Shown here in pieces: positions 42,376-52,500 of a stretch of DNA of 64,000 bases (positions are counted from its first letter, which is position 1; each line of letters starts with the position of its first letter). A program made the position numbers and the translations under genes. The notes beneath the pieces were generated by a model, which was not told the origin of the DNA, ran no database searches, and saw only the letters and a list, made by a program, of their open reading frames with translations. Origin of the DNA: Rhizobium sp. 16-449-1b (GTDB lineage Bacteria; Pseudomonadota; Alphaproteobacteria; Rhizobiales; Rhizobiaceae); contig NZ_JAGHMH010000024.1 of the NCBI RefSeq assembly GCF_017741935.1, positions 186,001-250,000 of the forward strand. The letters are read 5' to 3'.

Positions 42376-43458
42376 CTACTGCGTGCGCAGCACCTCGTTC
42401 CAATGCGCGATCAGCCGCGCCCGCTTCACCTGGTCGAGATAGACCATCAGGCCGGGGCTGACAGGCACGGGCCGCAGCTGCGCGCCGAGCAGCGCCTGCA
42501 TGGTGTTGGCGGTGTTTTCGCCTGTCACTTCGGGGCTGACCGCGGGGATCTGCAGCTCGCGCGCCATGATCGTCTGCCCTTCCTTCGACATGAAGAAGGA
42601 GAGGTAGCGCCGCCCAAGCTCCGGATTGGCCGCCGCCTGCGGCACCAGCCCGATCCGGGACATGACGACCGTATAGTCCTTCGGCAGCACGATGCCGACC
42701 TCTGGATGGCGCTTGGCCCAATCCGCCGCATAGGAGCCGAGAATATTGTAGCCGAGCACGAAGCGTCCGTCAGACACCCGCTCCAGGATCGCCGAGCTCG
42801 TCGAATAAAGCTTCACTCCCGCCGCGCCCATGGCGCCGATGACAGACCAGATATCGCCGAACTGCTCCTGGTCGCGCGCCATGAACAGGAAGCCGACGCC
42901 GGAGTGCTCGATGTCATAGGTGCCGATCCGCCCATGCACCGCATCGCCCTTGCGCTTCAGATAATCGACGAACTCGGCGCGCGAGCTCGGCGGCTGTTCG
43001 TTGACGAAGCTCGGCTTGTGATAGACGAAGACGGCGGGCTCGAATGTCAGCGCATAGGCGGTATTGCGCCAGTTCGCCCATTTCGGCCAGATCCCGCTCA
43101 TCGGCAGGTTGCTCGGCTGCGCATAGCCGTCGTTGGAAAGCTTCACCTGCAGGTCCATGGCCGACGAAAAGGCGAAATCCGCCGTCGGCTTCCCCGCGTC
43201 CGTCTCCTGCACGATGCGATCGTAAATCTCCCCGGTCAGCATGTCCTCGTAGGTGACGGCGACATCGGGGTTTGCTTCCTGAAATCCGCGGATCATCGGC
43301 TGCGCCAGCGGCTCGTCGAGCGAGGAATAGACGACGAGCACGGGTGCCGAAGCATTGCCCGACACAGCCGGATAGAAAATCGGCTCCGCCAGGGCCAAGC
43401 CCGGACAGAGCAACATCAACGCAAGTAGTGGCAGTCTCCTCATGCGATGAGAATGCAT
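42376..43458 (-). CDS. Orphan periplasmic solute-binding protein (iron/thiamine-type fold)
   Basis: This 360-residue extracellular solute-binding protein has a signal peptide (about 1-27, LLALMLLCPGLALAEP). The mature part starts with LVVYSSLDEPLAQPMIRGFQEANPDVAVTYED, typical of class II binding proteins for Fe(III), thiamine or phosphoglycerate (SBP_bac_6/8 type), and contains ADFAFSSAMDLQVKL and GYNILGSYAADWAKRHPE. No permease or ATPase gene is nearby. The closest genes are a cyclase/TPR protein and a TctDE-like pair, so it may be the periplasmic ligand sensor for that kinase, as PgtC or BctC-like proteins are. A second start 15 bp downstream is possible. Confidence 0.85.
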   Translation of the reverse strand: MHSHRMRRLPLLALMLLCPGLALAEPIFYPAVSGNASAPVLVVYSSLDEPLAQPMIRGFQEANPDVAVTYEDMLTGEIYDRIVQETDAGKPTADFAFSSAMDLQVKLSNDGYAQPSNLPMSGIWPKWANWRNTAYALTFEPAVFVYHKPSFVNEQPPSSRAEFVDYLKRKGDAVHGRIGTYDIEHSGVGFLFMARDQEQFGDIWSVIGAMGAAGVKLYSTSSAILERVSDGRFVLGYNILGSYAADWAKRHPEVGIVLPKDYTVVMSRIGLVPQAAANPELGRRYLSFFMSKEGQTIMARELQIPAVSPEVTGENTANTMQALLGAQLRPVPVSPGLMVYLDQVKRARLIAHWNEVLRTQ

Positions 43459-43623
43459 GACTGCGCTATCGGGCACAAGGGAGCACCCGCCCGTGCATTT
43501 GGTCGCCACGTCATGCTGCACATGCTCAAGGCCCGTCCAAAGGCGTAACCGTCGCGCGCGACAATCAGCGCCAAAGACGTTAGACTTCCCGCGACCCAGT
43601 TGCCCTATCACGCGGAGGCCGCA

Positions 43624-45474
43624 TTGGAGCGACGACTGACAGCCATCCTCGCCGCCGATGTCGTCGGCTATTCCAGGCTGATGGGCATCGACGAGGCTGG
43701 CACGCTGAAGGCCTTCAACCGTCATCGCGTCGAGCTGATCGAGCCGGCGATCCTCGAATATGGCGGCCGGGTGGTGAAGCTTCTCGGCGATGGCTTGCTG
43801 GTGGAATTCGGCAGCGTCGTCAACGCGGTTGCCTGCGCCGTCGAAATCCAGCGCGGCGTAGCGCTCGGCAATGCCGAGGTGCCTGAGGACCGCCGCATCC
43901 GCTTTCGCATCGGCGTCAATCTCGGCGATGTCATCGTCGAGGGCGGCGATATCTTCGGCGACGGCGTCAATGTCGCCGCTCGTCTCGAGGCCGTGGCGGA
44001 CCCCGGCGGCATCGCCGTCTCCTCCTCGGTCCGCGACCATGTCGGTGCCCGTCTCGACCTGCGCTTCGAGGATCGCGGCCGTCAGACGCTGAAGAACATC
44101 GAGCAGAAGGTCCATGTCTACGCCGTGCTCGTCGATCTCCCCGATCAGAGCACAGGCGTGGCCTCCGAAACGCCCATTTCAGGCACGCGCTCTATCGTCG
44201 TGCTGCCCTTCACCAACATGAGCGGCGACCCCGATCAGGAGTATTTCTCCGACGGCCTGACGGAAGACATCATCACCGACCTCTCGAAAATCTCGGGCCT
44301 GCTGGTCACCCCACGCAACACCACCTTCGCCTACAAGGGCCGCGCCATGAAGATCGGCCAGATCGCCTGCGAGCTCTCGGTCCGCTATGTGCTGCAGGGC
44401 AGCGTGCGCACATCCGGCGGCCGCGTGCGCATCAGCGCCCAGATGATCGACGCCTGCAACGAGGATCACCTCTGGGCCGATCGCTACGACCGCGACCTGA
44501 CCGACATCTTCGCCATCCAGGACGAGATCGCGCATGCCATCGTCGGCCAGCTGAAGGTCAAGATGCGCCCGGAGGAAGTGCGCGCCATCGAAAGCGACCC
44601 CACCACCAATGTCGAGGCCTATACCTACTATCTGCGCGGCCGCAAATTCGCCCGCACCATGACCATGTCCTACCTCATTATGGCGAGGCGCATGTTCTAC
44701 AAGGCGGTCGAGCTCGATCCGAACTATGCCCGCGCCTATGCCGGCATCGCCGATTGCGACAGCGCGCTCTACATCTGGTACGCGGCCGAGCTGCCGATCG
44801 ACGACATCCTCGAGATGACCTCAAAGGCGCTGGCGCTGGACCCCAATCTCGCCGAAGCCCATGCCGCCCGCGCCATCGCGCTGCATCACGCCGCCCGCGA
44901 TGGAGAGGCAGACATCTATTTCGCCAAGGCGCTGGCGCTCGATCCCAATCTCTTCGAGGCCAATTTCCACTTCGCCCACCGTCTGTTCAAGCGCGGCCAG
45001 TTCGAGGATGCGATCATCTATTTCGAGCGTTCCGCCAGCCTCTACGGCGATGATTATGTCTCCCCGGTCCTGCTCGCCGCCGCCTTCCGCTCGCTCGGAC
45101 TTCCCGAGGATGGCCGCAAATGGGCCGCCGAAGGGGCGGTCCGCGCCGAGCGCGCCGCAGAGCAGAACCCCGGCAACTCCGCCCCCGTCCATCGCGCGGC
45201 GCTTGCCTACGCGCAGATCGGCGACGACAGGCGCGCCGTCTCCTGGATCAACCGCGCGCTCGCCATGGACCCGCACGACGTCATCACCCGCTACAATGCC
45301 GTCTGCGTCCACGCCTTGCTCGGAGAAACCGACCGCGCCGTCGAGCATATGCAGCAATTGCTGCCCAACAGCTCCTCCTACCAGATCGGCTGGTTCGAAA
45401 ACGATTCAGACCTCGACAACATCCGCTCCGACCCACGCTTCATCGAGCTGATGGCCGCCATCGCTGAGCAGTGA
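43624..45474 (+). CDS. Class III adenylate/guanylate cyclase with TolB-like and TPR domains
   Basis: This 616-residue soluble protein has the cyclase homology domain at about 1-165, with metal-binding Asp12 (ILAADVVGYSRL) and Asp56 (LLGDGLLVEF) and a GDVIVEGGDIFGDGVNVAARLE block. Next comes a FlgO/TolB-like domain (about 185-310; RSIVVLPFTNMSGDPDQEYFSDGLTEDI) and a TPR array (about 330-590; ELDPNYARAYAGIADCD, ALDPNLAEAHAARAIAL). It makes cAMP or cGMP, probably gated by the TPR part. The start is the TTG after GCGGAGG; an upstream TTG is less likely. It is divergent from the binding protein. Confidence 0.92.
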   Translation: MERRLTAILAADVVGYSRLMGIDEAGTLKAFNRHRVELIEPAILEYGGRVVKLLGDGLLVEFGSVVNAVACAVEIQRGVALGNAEVPEDRRIRFRIGVNLGDVIVEGGDIFGDGVNVAARLEAVADPGGIAVSSSVRDHVGARLDLRFEDRGRQTLKNIEQKVHVYAVLVDLPDQSTGVASETPISGTRSIVVLPFTNMSGDPDQEYFSDGLTEDIITDLSKISGLLVTPRNTTFAYKGRAMKIGQIACELSVRYVLQGSVRTSGGRVRISAQMIDACNEDHLWADRYDRDLTDIFAIQDEIAHAIVGQLKVKMRPEEVRAIESDPTTNVEAYTYYLRGRKFARTMTMSYLIMARRMFYKAVELDPNYARAYAGIADCDSALYIWYAAELPIDDILEMTSKALALDPNLAEAHAARAIALHHAARDGEADIYFAKALALDPNLFEANFHFAHRLFKRGQFEDAIIYFERSASLYGDDYVSPVLLAAAFRSLGLPEDGRKWAAEGAVRAERAAEQNPGNSAPVHRAALAYAQIGDDRRAVSWINRALAMDPHDVITRYNAVCVHALLGETDRAVEHMQQLLPNSSSYQIGWFENDSDLDNIRSDPRFIELMAAIAEQ

Positions 45475-45544
45475 AGTCATAAAAGCGCATCGTGACATCG
45501 CCAGCGCCGCCCTGTAGTCTCCGGCGAGATCGAGGGGAGGATCC

Positions 45545-46249
45545 GTGCGCATTCTACTGGTGGAGGACAATATCGCGCTGGCTGACGGGCTGTCGGCCAT
45601 TCTGCGCGGCACCGGCCATGCCGTCGATGTCGTCAATGACGGCGCATCCGCCAATGCGGTGACGGCGGCCGAGAGCTTCGACCTCGTGGTGCTCGATCTC
45701 AACCTCCCTGAGATGGACGGCCTCGACGTGCTGCGCGCCATGCGCGCCCGCCAGAACCAGGCCGCCGTCCTCATCCTCACCGCGCGCGGCACCCCTGAGG
45801 AGCGCGTCAAGGGTCTCGACCTCGGCGCCGACGACTACCTGATCAAGCCCTTCGACATCTCCGAATTCGAGGCCCGCGTGCGCGTCCTCCTGCGCCGCCA
45901 GGCAGGCCTGCATTCGGCAACTGTCAGCTTCGGCGGCCTGTCGCTCGATCTGAATTCGCGCGCCTTCTTCTCAGGCGGCACGCCGCTCGATATCCCCGCC
46001 CGCGAGCTCGGCCTGCTCGAAATCCTCTTCATGCGCGCCGGCAAGGTGGTTGCCAAGGAAGCGATCATCCAGTCGCTCACCGCCTTTGACGACGACATCT
46101 CCGCCAACGCAATCGAGCAATATGTGAGCCGCCTCAGAAAGCGCCTCGCCCCGCATGGGCTCACGGTGAAGACCGCGCGGGGGATCGGCTACTATCTCGA
46201 CAAGCTGCCCGAGCCCGCATCCGATATGACCGCCCCCGAGGCGCCATGA
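45545..46249 (+). CDS. OmpR-family response regulator, TctD-like
   Basis: This 234-residue two-domain regulator has a receiver (Asp51 in VVLDLNLPEMDG, LTARGT, LIKPFDISEFE) and a C-terminal winged helix (about 125-220; LDIPARELGLLEIL, ISANAIEQYVSRLRKRL). It resembles TctD/BctD-type regulators of carboxylate transporter operons. Translation starts at GTG after GGGGAGG. Its end overlaps the kinase start by 4 bp (ATGA), so the pair is coupled. A tctCBA operon lies about 4.5 kb away and is a possible target. Confidence 0.93.
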   Translation: MRILLVEDNIALADGLSAILRGTGHAVDVVNDGASANAVTAAESFDLVVLDLNLPEMDGLDVLRAMRARQNQAAVLILTARGTPEERVKGLDLGADDYLIKPFDISEFEARVRVLLRRQAGLHSATVSFGGLSLDLNSRAFFSGGTPLDIPARELGLLEILFMRAGKVVAKEAIIQSLTAFDDDISANAIEQYVSRLRKRLAPHGLTVKTARGIGYYLDKLPEPASDMTAPEAP

Positions 46250-47619
46250 CGTCGGCCTATTCGCTCCGCCGCCGCCTTCTCTTCTGGCTGCTGATCTCCA
46301 CCGCCGTCATCGGCATCGTGGCGCTGGCCGATACCTATCGCGAGGCCGTACAGACCTCCAACATCGTCTCGGACCGCGTGCTTGCCGGCTCGGCGCTGGC
46401 GATCGCCGAGCGCGTCGTGGTCGCCGAGGACGGCTCGTTGCAGGTCGACATCCCCTATGTCGCGCTGGAAATGCTGACATCGGCGGCGCAGGACCGCGTC
46501 TTCTACCGCGTCGACGGGCCGCCCGGCGACTTCATCACCGGCTACCAGGCCCTCCCCGTCATCAAGGACACCAAGGGCGACGGCGCCGCTTTCGCAGACG
46601 ATCGTTTCCGCAACGAGCCGATCCGCGTCGCCACCCTCAACCGCTCGGCCTCGACGGGCATCCGCTCGGTCCCCTTCACCGTCACCGTCGCCGAAACCAC
46701 CATCGCCCGCCGCCAGCTCGCCCGCGCCATCCTGCTGCGCTCGGCGCTGCGCCTCTCCGTGATGATCCTCGGCGCCGCCATCATCGTCTGGATCTCGGTC
46801 ACGGTGGCGCTGCGCCCGCTCTACAAGCTGCGAGACGCGATCGGCGAGCGCAGCCCCGACGACCTGCACCCGATCGAGCAATCCGTCCCGAGCGAAGTCC
46901 AGCCGCTGGTCGATACCGTCAACGGCTTCATGATCCGCCTTGAACAGGCGCTCGACGCACTGCGCAATTTCACCGGCAATGCCAGCCACCAGCTGCGCAC
47001 GCCGCTCGCCATCATCCGCACCCAGCTGGCGCTGTCTGCCCGCGCCACGTCGCTCGCCGATGCCCAGGCCGTCGCGCTGAAGGGCGACCAGGCCGTGGCC
47101 CATGCCGAACGCGTGCTGGCGCAACTGCTCCTGATGGCGAAGATCGACGCCGCCACCTCGCGCGAGGCGCTGACCGCCATCGACCTCACCGCCATCGCCC
47201 AGGAAATCACCGGCGAACTCATCCCGACAGCATCGGCCGCCGGCATCGACCTAGGCTTCGAGGGCGACAAGCAAGAGATGATCCGCGCCGAACCGCTTCT
47301 GATCGGCGAACTCCTGCGCAACCTCACAGGCAACGCCATCGCCTATGCCGGCCACGGCGCCGAAGTCACCGTCCGCATTCGTGGTCTCGACGATGCCGTG
47401 CTGCTCGAAGTCGAAGACAACGGCCCCGGCATCCCGCCCGACCAGCTCGCCGCCGTCCGCCGCCGCTTCTCCCGCGCCGACCAATCCGGCGCCCCAGGTG
47501 CTGGATTGGGCTTGCCGATCGTCGAGGAGATTTGCGGGTTGTTTGGTGCGACGCTCGACCTAGGTCCCGGTGGTGATGGACGAGGGTTGAAGGCAGTGGT
47601 GATGTTTCCGCGGGGCTGA
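46246..47619 (+). CDS. Sensor histidine kinase, TctE-like
   Basis: This 457-residue membrane kinase has helix 1 at about 9-30, a short periplasmic domain with the 2CSK_N pattern (about 35-160; SDRVLAGSALAIAERVVVAEDG), helix 2 at about 168-188, a HAMP-like linker, then the H-box GNASHQLRTPLAIIRTQ (His about 249) and an ATPase domain with N box NLTGNAIAYA, DNGPGIP and GAGLGLPIV. It belongs to the TctE group that senses carboxylates, probably through a binding protein. It is in operon with the regulator at 45545. Confidence 0.93.
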   Translation: MTSAYSLRRRLLFWLLISTAVIGIVALADTYREAVQTSNIVSDRVLAGSALAIAERVVVAEDGSLQVDIPYVALEMLTSAAQDRVFYRVDGPPGDFITGYQALPVIKDTKGDGAAFADDRFRNEPIRVATLNRSASTGIRSVPFTVTVAETTIARRQLARAILLRSALRLSVMILGAAIIVWISVTVALRPLYKLRDAIGERSPDDLHPIEQSVPSEVQPLVDTVNGFMIRLEQALDALRNFTGNASHQLRTPLAIIRTQLALSARATSLADAQAVALKGDQAVAHAERVLAQLLLMAKIDAATSREALTAIDLTAIAQEITGELIPTASAAGIDLGFEGDKQEMIRAEPLLIGELLRNLTGNAIAYAGHGAEVTVRIRGLDDAVLLEVEDNGPGIPPDQLAAVRRRFSRADQSGAPGAGLGLPIVEEICGLFGATLDLGPGGDGRGLKAVVMFPRG

Positions 47620-47636
47620 CGCAGCCTCCCTCTCGG

Positions 47637-48248
47637 CTACTCTGCAGCGTCGAACGACACGCCGCTCGTCAGCGCCGCATTCAGCGCTGTCATCATCCGC
47701 CGGATAAGCGGCTCCAAGTCCACGCCCGCCTTCATCGCGGCTTCGACATGGGCGGGATGGACATAAACAGTCACGGCGTCGCGAACGACTTCGGCGGCAG
47801 CGCCGATATCGTCAACCGTGAATTCCTTGCGCCGCACGCCGTCTTCGATGATCGCGGCGAGGAGCCGTGTCATCGCCGCCGCATAGCTCCGCACGAGTTC
47901 CGGCCGCTCGTCGACGATCCGCCGGTAGAGTTGGTAGACCTCGAAGTCATCGACGAAGTTCTCGCGCTTGCGGCGATGCAGCGCAAGCACCAGGCCCAAA
48001 AGCCGCTCGGCCGCCGGCGCCGTGGACGCGACGAAGCTCTTTGCCAGCGCCTCTTCGTCCTTCATCGCAGCAGCGACGATTGCGTCGAAGACCTCGGCCT
48101 TGGAGCGGAAATGCCGGTAGATCGTGGTGTGCGAGGTGCCCAAAGCCTTGGCGATGTCGACGATGTTCGTCTTCACATGCCCGTGGCGTCTGATCTGCGC
48201 CGCAGCCACATCCAAGATCTTCGTCGTTGTCAGGCCGTCGTCGGCCAT
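47637..48248 (-). CDS. TetR-family transcriptional regulator
   Basis: This 203-residue TetR-type repressor has an N-terminal DNA-binding domain (about 1-50; AAAQIRRHGHVKTNIVDIAKALGTSHTTIYRHFRSKAEVFDAIV) and a variable C-terminal ligand domain. I chose MADDGLTT because AAGGAA lies six bases before it; an ATG 18 bp upstream is in frame. It is divergent from the epimerase gene and probably represses it. An AT-rich dyad in the shared region (48303-48324) is a plausible operator. Confidence 0.9.
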   Translation of the reverse strand: MADDGLTTTKILDVAAAQIRRHGHVKTNIVDIAKALGTSHTTIYRHFRSKAEVFDAIVAAAMKDEEALAKSFVASTAPAAERLLGLVLALHRRKRENFVDDFEVYQLYRRIVDERPELVRSYAAAMTRLLAAIIEDGVRRKEFTVDDIGAAAEVVRDAVTVYVHPAHVEAAMKAGVDLEPLIRRMMTALNAALTSGVSFDAAE

Positions 48249-48302
48249 ATTCGTTTCCTTGCTCATGGCTCTCCATAACCCAGTTGCCGTCGCATTTCCA
48301 CA

Positions 48303-48324
48303 ACAAACATATTTCATATTTTGT
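48303..48324. promoter_or_regulatory. Possible TetR operator
   Basis: The AT-rich dyad ACAAACATAT-TTC-ATATTTTGT stands out in the divergent region between the TetR and epimerase genes. The pairing is imperfect, so this is a suggestion. Confidence 0.35.
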
Positions 48325-48381
48325 TCGTTGAATTTTGTTCGAGCATGATTTACATCATCTCCAGGAAACAGGAGCTGCAAC

Positions 48382-49383
48382 ATGGCCGACATCGAAATCA
48401 AAAGACGCATTGCCTTCGTAACTGGCGGGTCCGGCTTCGTCGGCGGAAGGCTGATCCAGGCACTAGTCGCCCGAGGCTGGGACGTGCGCGCCCTGGCGCG
48501 AAGCAGCGCAAGCATGGCCGCCGTTGCGGCACTCGGCGCCACGCCGGTCTCAGGCGATATCGGCAACCGCGAAGCCCTGTCGGCGGGTCTCGAAGGCTGC
48601 GACGTCGTCTTCCACGCCGCCGCCATGTTCAAGCTCTGGGGTACGCGTCGCGAGTTCGACGCCGTCAATGTCGACGGCATGGACAATCTGATCGCCGCAG
48701 CGGTCGCCGCTTCCTCGGTGCGCAAGTTGATCTACGTCAGCGCCGCTGCGGTCGTCATGGGCGATCCGGTCGCCTTGGTCGAGATCGACGAAACCGCGCC
48801 GACGCAGCAGCGCGGCTTCGCGCCCTACAGCAGTTCAAAGGCCGAAGCAGAAGCGCGCCTGCTGGCCGCCAACAATCGCCGTCCGGGCTTTGAAACGATG
48901 GCGATCCGGCCGCCGATGATCTGGGGCAAGGACATGCCCATGCTGGAGCAGATGGCAGCCACCGTCCGCAAGGGGCAATGGCAATGGGTGGGTGGTGGCA
49001 CGCAGGCCATGCCCACCTGTCACGTCGACAACCTCGTCGAAGCGCTGCTGCTCGCGGCCGATAGCGGGCGCGGCGGGCAGGCCTATTTCGTCGCCGATGA
49101 CGAGAAGGGCACATTGAAGAGCGTGCTGAGCGCGCTTTTGGCCACGCAGGGCGTCACGGCGAAGGATAAATCCGTCTCCTTTGCAATGGCCTGGCGACTG
49201 TCCACCGTGATGGAAACGATCTGGCGGTTGCTGCATCTCGGCGGCGAGCCGCCGCTCACCCGCCAGATGCTGCAATTGATCGGCAAACCCTTCACGCTGC
49301 GCACCGACAAGGCTCAGCGTCATCTCGGTTATGAGCCGCGCTTGACCTGGCAGGAGGGGATCGATGCCATGTCGCGCTCCTGA
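48382..49383 (+). CDS. NAD(P)-dependent epimerase/dehydrogenase
   Basis: This 333-residue extended short-chain dehydrogenase has the nucleotide motif VTGGSGFVGGRL at about 13-24, DVVFHAAAMF, the serine in YVSAAAVVMG and the catalytic Tyr-x3-Lys as YSSSK. It resembles dihydroflavonol-4-reductase/3-beta-HSD-like members that act on steroid-, flavonoid- or sugar-like carbonyls; the substrate is unknown. It is divergent from the TetR regulator, a normal arrangement for an inducible detoxifying reductase. Confidence 0.9.
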   Translation: MADIEIKRRIAFVTGGSGFVGGRLIQALVARGWDVRALARSSASMAAVAALGATPVSGDIGNREALSAGLEGCDVVFHAAAMFKLWGTRREFDAVNVDGMDNLIAAAVAASSVRKLIYVSAAAVVMGDPVALVEIDETAPTQQRGFAPYSSSKAEAEARLLAANNRRPGFETMAIRPPMIWGKDMPMLEQMAATVRKGQWQWVGGGTQAMPTCHVDNLVEALLLAADSGRGGQAYFVADDEKGTLKSVLSALLATQGVTAKDKSVSFAMAWRLSTVMETIWRLLHLGGEPPLTRQMLQLIGKPFTLRTDKAQRHLGYEPRLTWQEGIDAMSRS

Positions 49384-49545
49384 AGAAAAAAAGCGGGTTC
49401 CGCCCAATGGGTGACATGACCGGCTTCGGCGGATAACGCCGTAAGCCGGCTCCCCTTCCGCCTTGCATTCTCTCGCTGCATTGCACACACTGCGACCGGG
49501 AACAGCAAATGCCGTACAACGATACGGCCGCGGATAAGGCAGTCC

Positions 49546-52500
49546 ATGTCGATCAAAGCCAGCATCTATCACCTGACGCATTACAAATACGACAAGCCGG
49601 TCCGCCTCGGGCCTCAGATCATCCGCCTCAAGCCCGCGTCGCATTCCAAGACGCGGGTGATCAGCCATTCGCTGAAGGTCTCGCCGGCGAACCATTTCGT
49701 GAACCTGCAGCAGGATCCCTACGGCAATTATCTGGCCCGCTACGTCTTCCCCGACCCGGTGACCGAGTTCAAGATCGAGGTCGATCTCGTCGCCGACATG
49801 ACGGTCTACAACCCCTTCGATTTCTTCATCGAGGAGAGCGCCGAGATGTGGCCCTTCTCCTATCCCGAGGAGATCAGGGACGACCTGAAGATTTACATGC
49901 AGCCGCAGCCGGTGGAGCCGGCGCTGGCAGCCTATCTCTCAGGCATCAACCGCACGCCGATGCGCACCACCGATTTCATCGTTGGCCTCAATGCCCGGCT
50001 GAAGAACGACGTCGAATACGTCATCCGCATGGAGCCCGGCGTGCAGTCGCCGGAGGAGACGCTGAAGCTGGCGCTCGGCTCGTGCCGCGATAGTAGCTGG
50101 CTGCTGGTCGAGATCCTTCGCAACCTCGGCTTCGCCGCCCGCTTCGTCTCCGGCTATCTCATCCAGCTGACGCCGGACCTGAAGGCACTCGACGGCCCCT
50201 CCGGCACCGAGGTCGATTTCACCGATCTGCACGCCTGGGCGGAAGTCTACATCCCCGGCGCCGGCTGGATCGGTCTCGATCCGACCTCCGGCCTGTTGAC
50301 CGGCGAAAGCCACATCCCGCTTGCCGCCACCCCGCACTATAGCAACGCCGCCCCGATCTCCGGCACGCTCTACGGCCACGCCAACACCGAATTCGCCTTC
50401 GACATGAAGGTCACGCGCGTGGCCGAACATCCGCGCATCACCAAGCCGTTTTCCGACGACAGCTGGAACGAACTCAACGCGCTCGGCGCCAAGGTCGACA
50501 GCATCCTGCAGGCAGAAGACGTCCGCCTCACCATGGGTGGCGAGCCGACTTTCGTCTCGATCGACGATTTCGAATCCGCCGAATGGAACACCGAGGCCGT
50601 CGGCCCGACCAAGCGCGAAAAGGCCGATATCCTGATCCGCAAGCTGCGCGAGCGCTTCGCTCCCGGCGGCTTCCTGCATTATGGCCAGGGCAAGTGGTAT
50701 CCCGGCGAAAGCCTGCCGCGCTGGACCTTCTCGCTCTACTGGCGCAAGGACGGCAAGCCGATCTGGCGCGATCCTGATCTGATCGCCGGCGAGGGCAAGG
50801 ACACCGGCGTTGCGGCCGACGACGCCGCCAACCTGCTCGGCGCCATCGCCCGCGAACTGGCGATCGACACCGACATGGTGTTGCCGGCCTATGAGGACCC
50901 GGCCGAGTGGATCCTCAAGGAAGGCAGCCTGCCTGACAATGTCGATCCCTCCAATTCCAAGCTCAAGGACCCGGAAGAGCGCAACCGCATCGCCCGCGTT
51001 TTCGAGCGCGGCCTGACCACGCCGACAGGCTATATCCTCCCCGTGCAGGCCTGGAACGCCCAGGCATCAGGCCAGCGCTGGATGAGCGAGCGGTGGAAGA
51101 CCCGTCGCGGCAAGATCTTCCTCGTGCCTGGCGACAGCCCCGTGGGCTACCGCCTGCCGCTCGGCACACTCCCCTACGTGCCCCCCGCGCGCTTCCCCTA
51201 TATCCACCCTGCCGACCCCTCTATCCCCCGCACGCCTCTGCCCGATGTCTTCGTGCCCTCAGGCCGCGCCATGCCGGAAGCCTCGCGTCATAGCGAAGAG
51301 GCCGGCCAGAGCCGCGTCGAGCAGACGCTGGGCGAGATCGGCGGCGCCGTGCGTACCGCGATCTCGGTGGAGCCGCGCGACGGCCGCCTTTGCGTCTTCA
51401 TGCCGCCGGTCGAGCGCATCGAGGATTATCTCGAGCTGATCGCGGCCGCCGAAAACGCCGCCGCCGAACTCGGCCTGCCCGTCCATATCGAGGGCTACTC
51501 GCCGCCGCAGGACGAGCGCATCAACGTCATCCGCGTCGCGCCCGACCCCGGCGTCATCGAGGTCAACATCCACCCGGCCTCCAACTGGCACGACTGCGTG
51601 GCGATCACCAGCGTCGTCTATGAGGAAGCGCGCCAGTCGCGGCTCGGCGCCGACAAGTTCATGATCGACGGCCGCCACACCGGCACCGGCGGCGGCAACC
51701 ATGTGGTGGTCGGCGGCGCCAATCCCGGCGACAGCCCGTTTCTCCGCCGCCCCGACCTGTTGAAGAGCCTGGTGCTGCACTGGCAGCGCCATCCCTCGCT
51801 CTCCTACATGTTTTCAGGCATGTTCATCGGCCCGACCAGCCAGGCGCCGCGCATCGACGAGGCCCGCCATGACAGCCTCTACGAGCTGGAAACAGCGCTC
51901 GCCCAGATCCCCGCGCCAGGCAAGGGCGTCACACCCCTGCCCTGGATCACCGACCGCCTGTTCCGCAACCTCCTGATCGACGTCACCGGCAACACCCACC
52001 GCGCCGAGATCTGCATCGACAAGCTGTTTTCGCCCGACGGCCCGACCGGCCGCCTTGGCCTCGTGGAGTTCCGCGGCTTCGAAATGCCGCCGAACGCGCG
52101 CATGTCGCTCGCCCAGCAGCTTCTGGTCCGCGCCCTCATCGCCCGCTTCTGGCAAAACCCGGCCGATGGCCGCTTCGTGCGCTGGGGCACGACGCTGCAC
52201 GACCGTTTCATGCTGCCGCACTTCGTCTGGCAGGATTTCCAGGACGTGCTGGCCGATCTCAAGCAGAACGGCTTCGACCTCAGCCCGGAATGGTTCAAGG
52301 CGCAGCTCGAGTTCCGCTTCCCCTTCTGCGGCGAGGTCGAGTACGAGGGCTCGAAGCTGGAGCTGCGCCAGGCGCTGGAGCCCTGGAACGTCATGGGCGA
52401 GGAAGGCGCGATCGGCGGCACCGTGCGCTATGTCGACAGCTCCGTCGAGCGCCTGCAGGTGAGGCTCGAAACCAGCAATTCGTCCCGCTACACCGTCACC

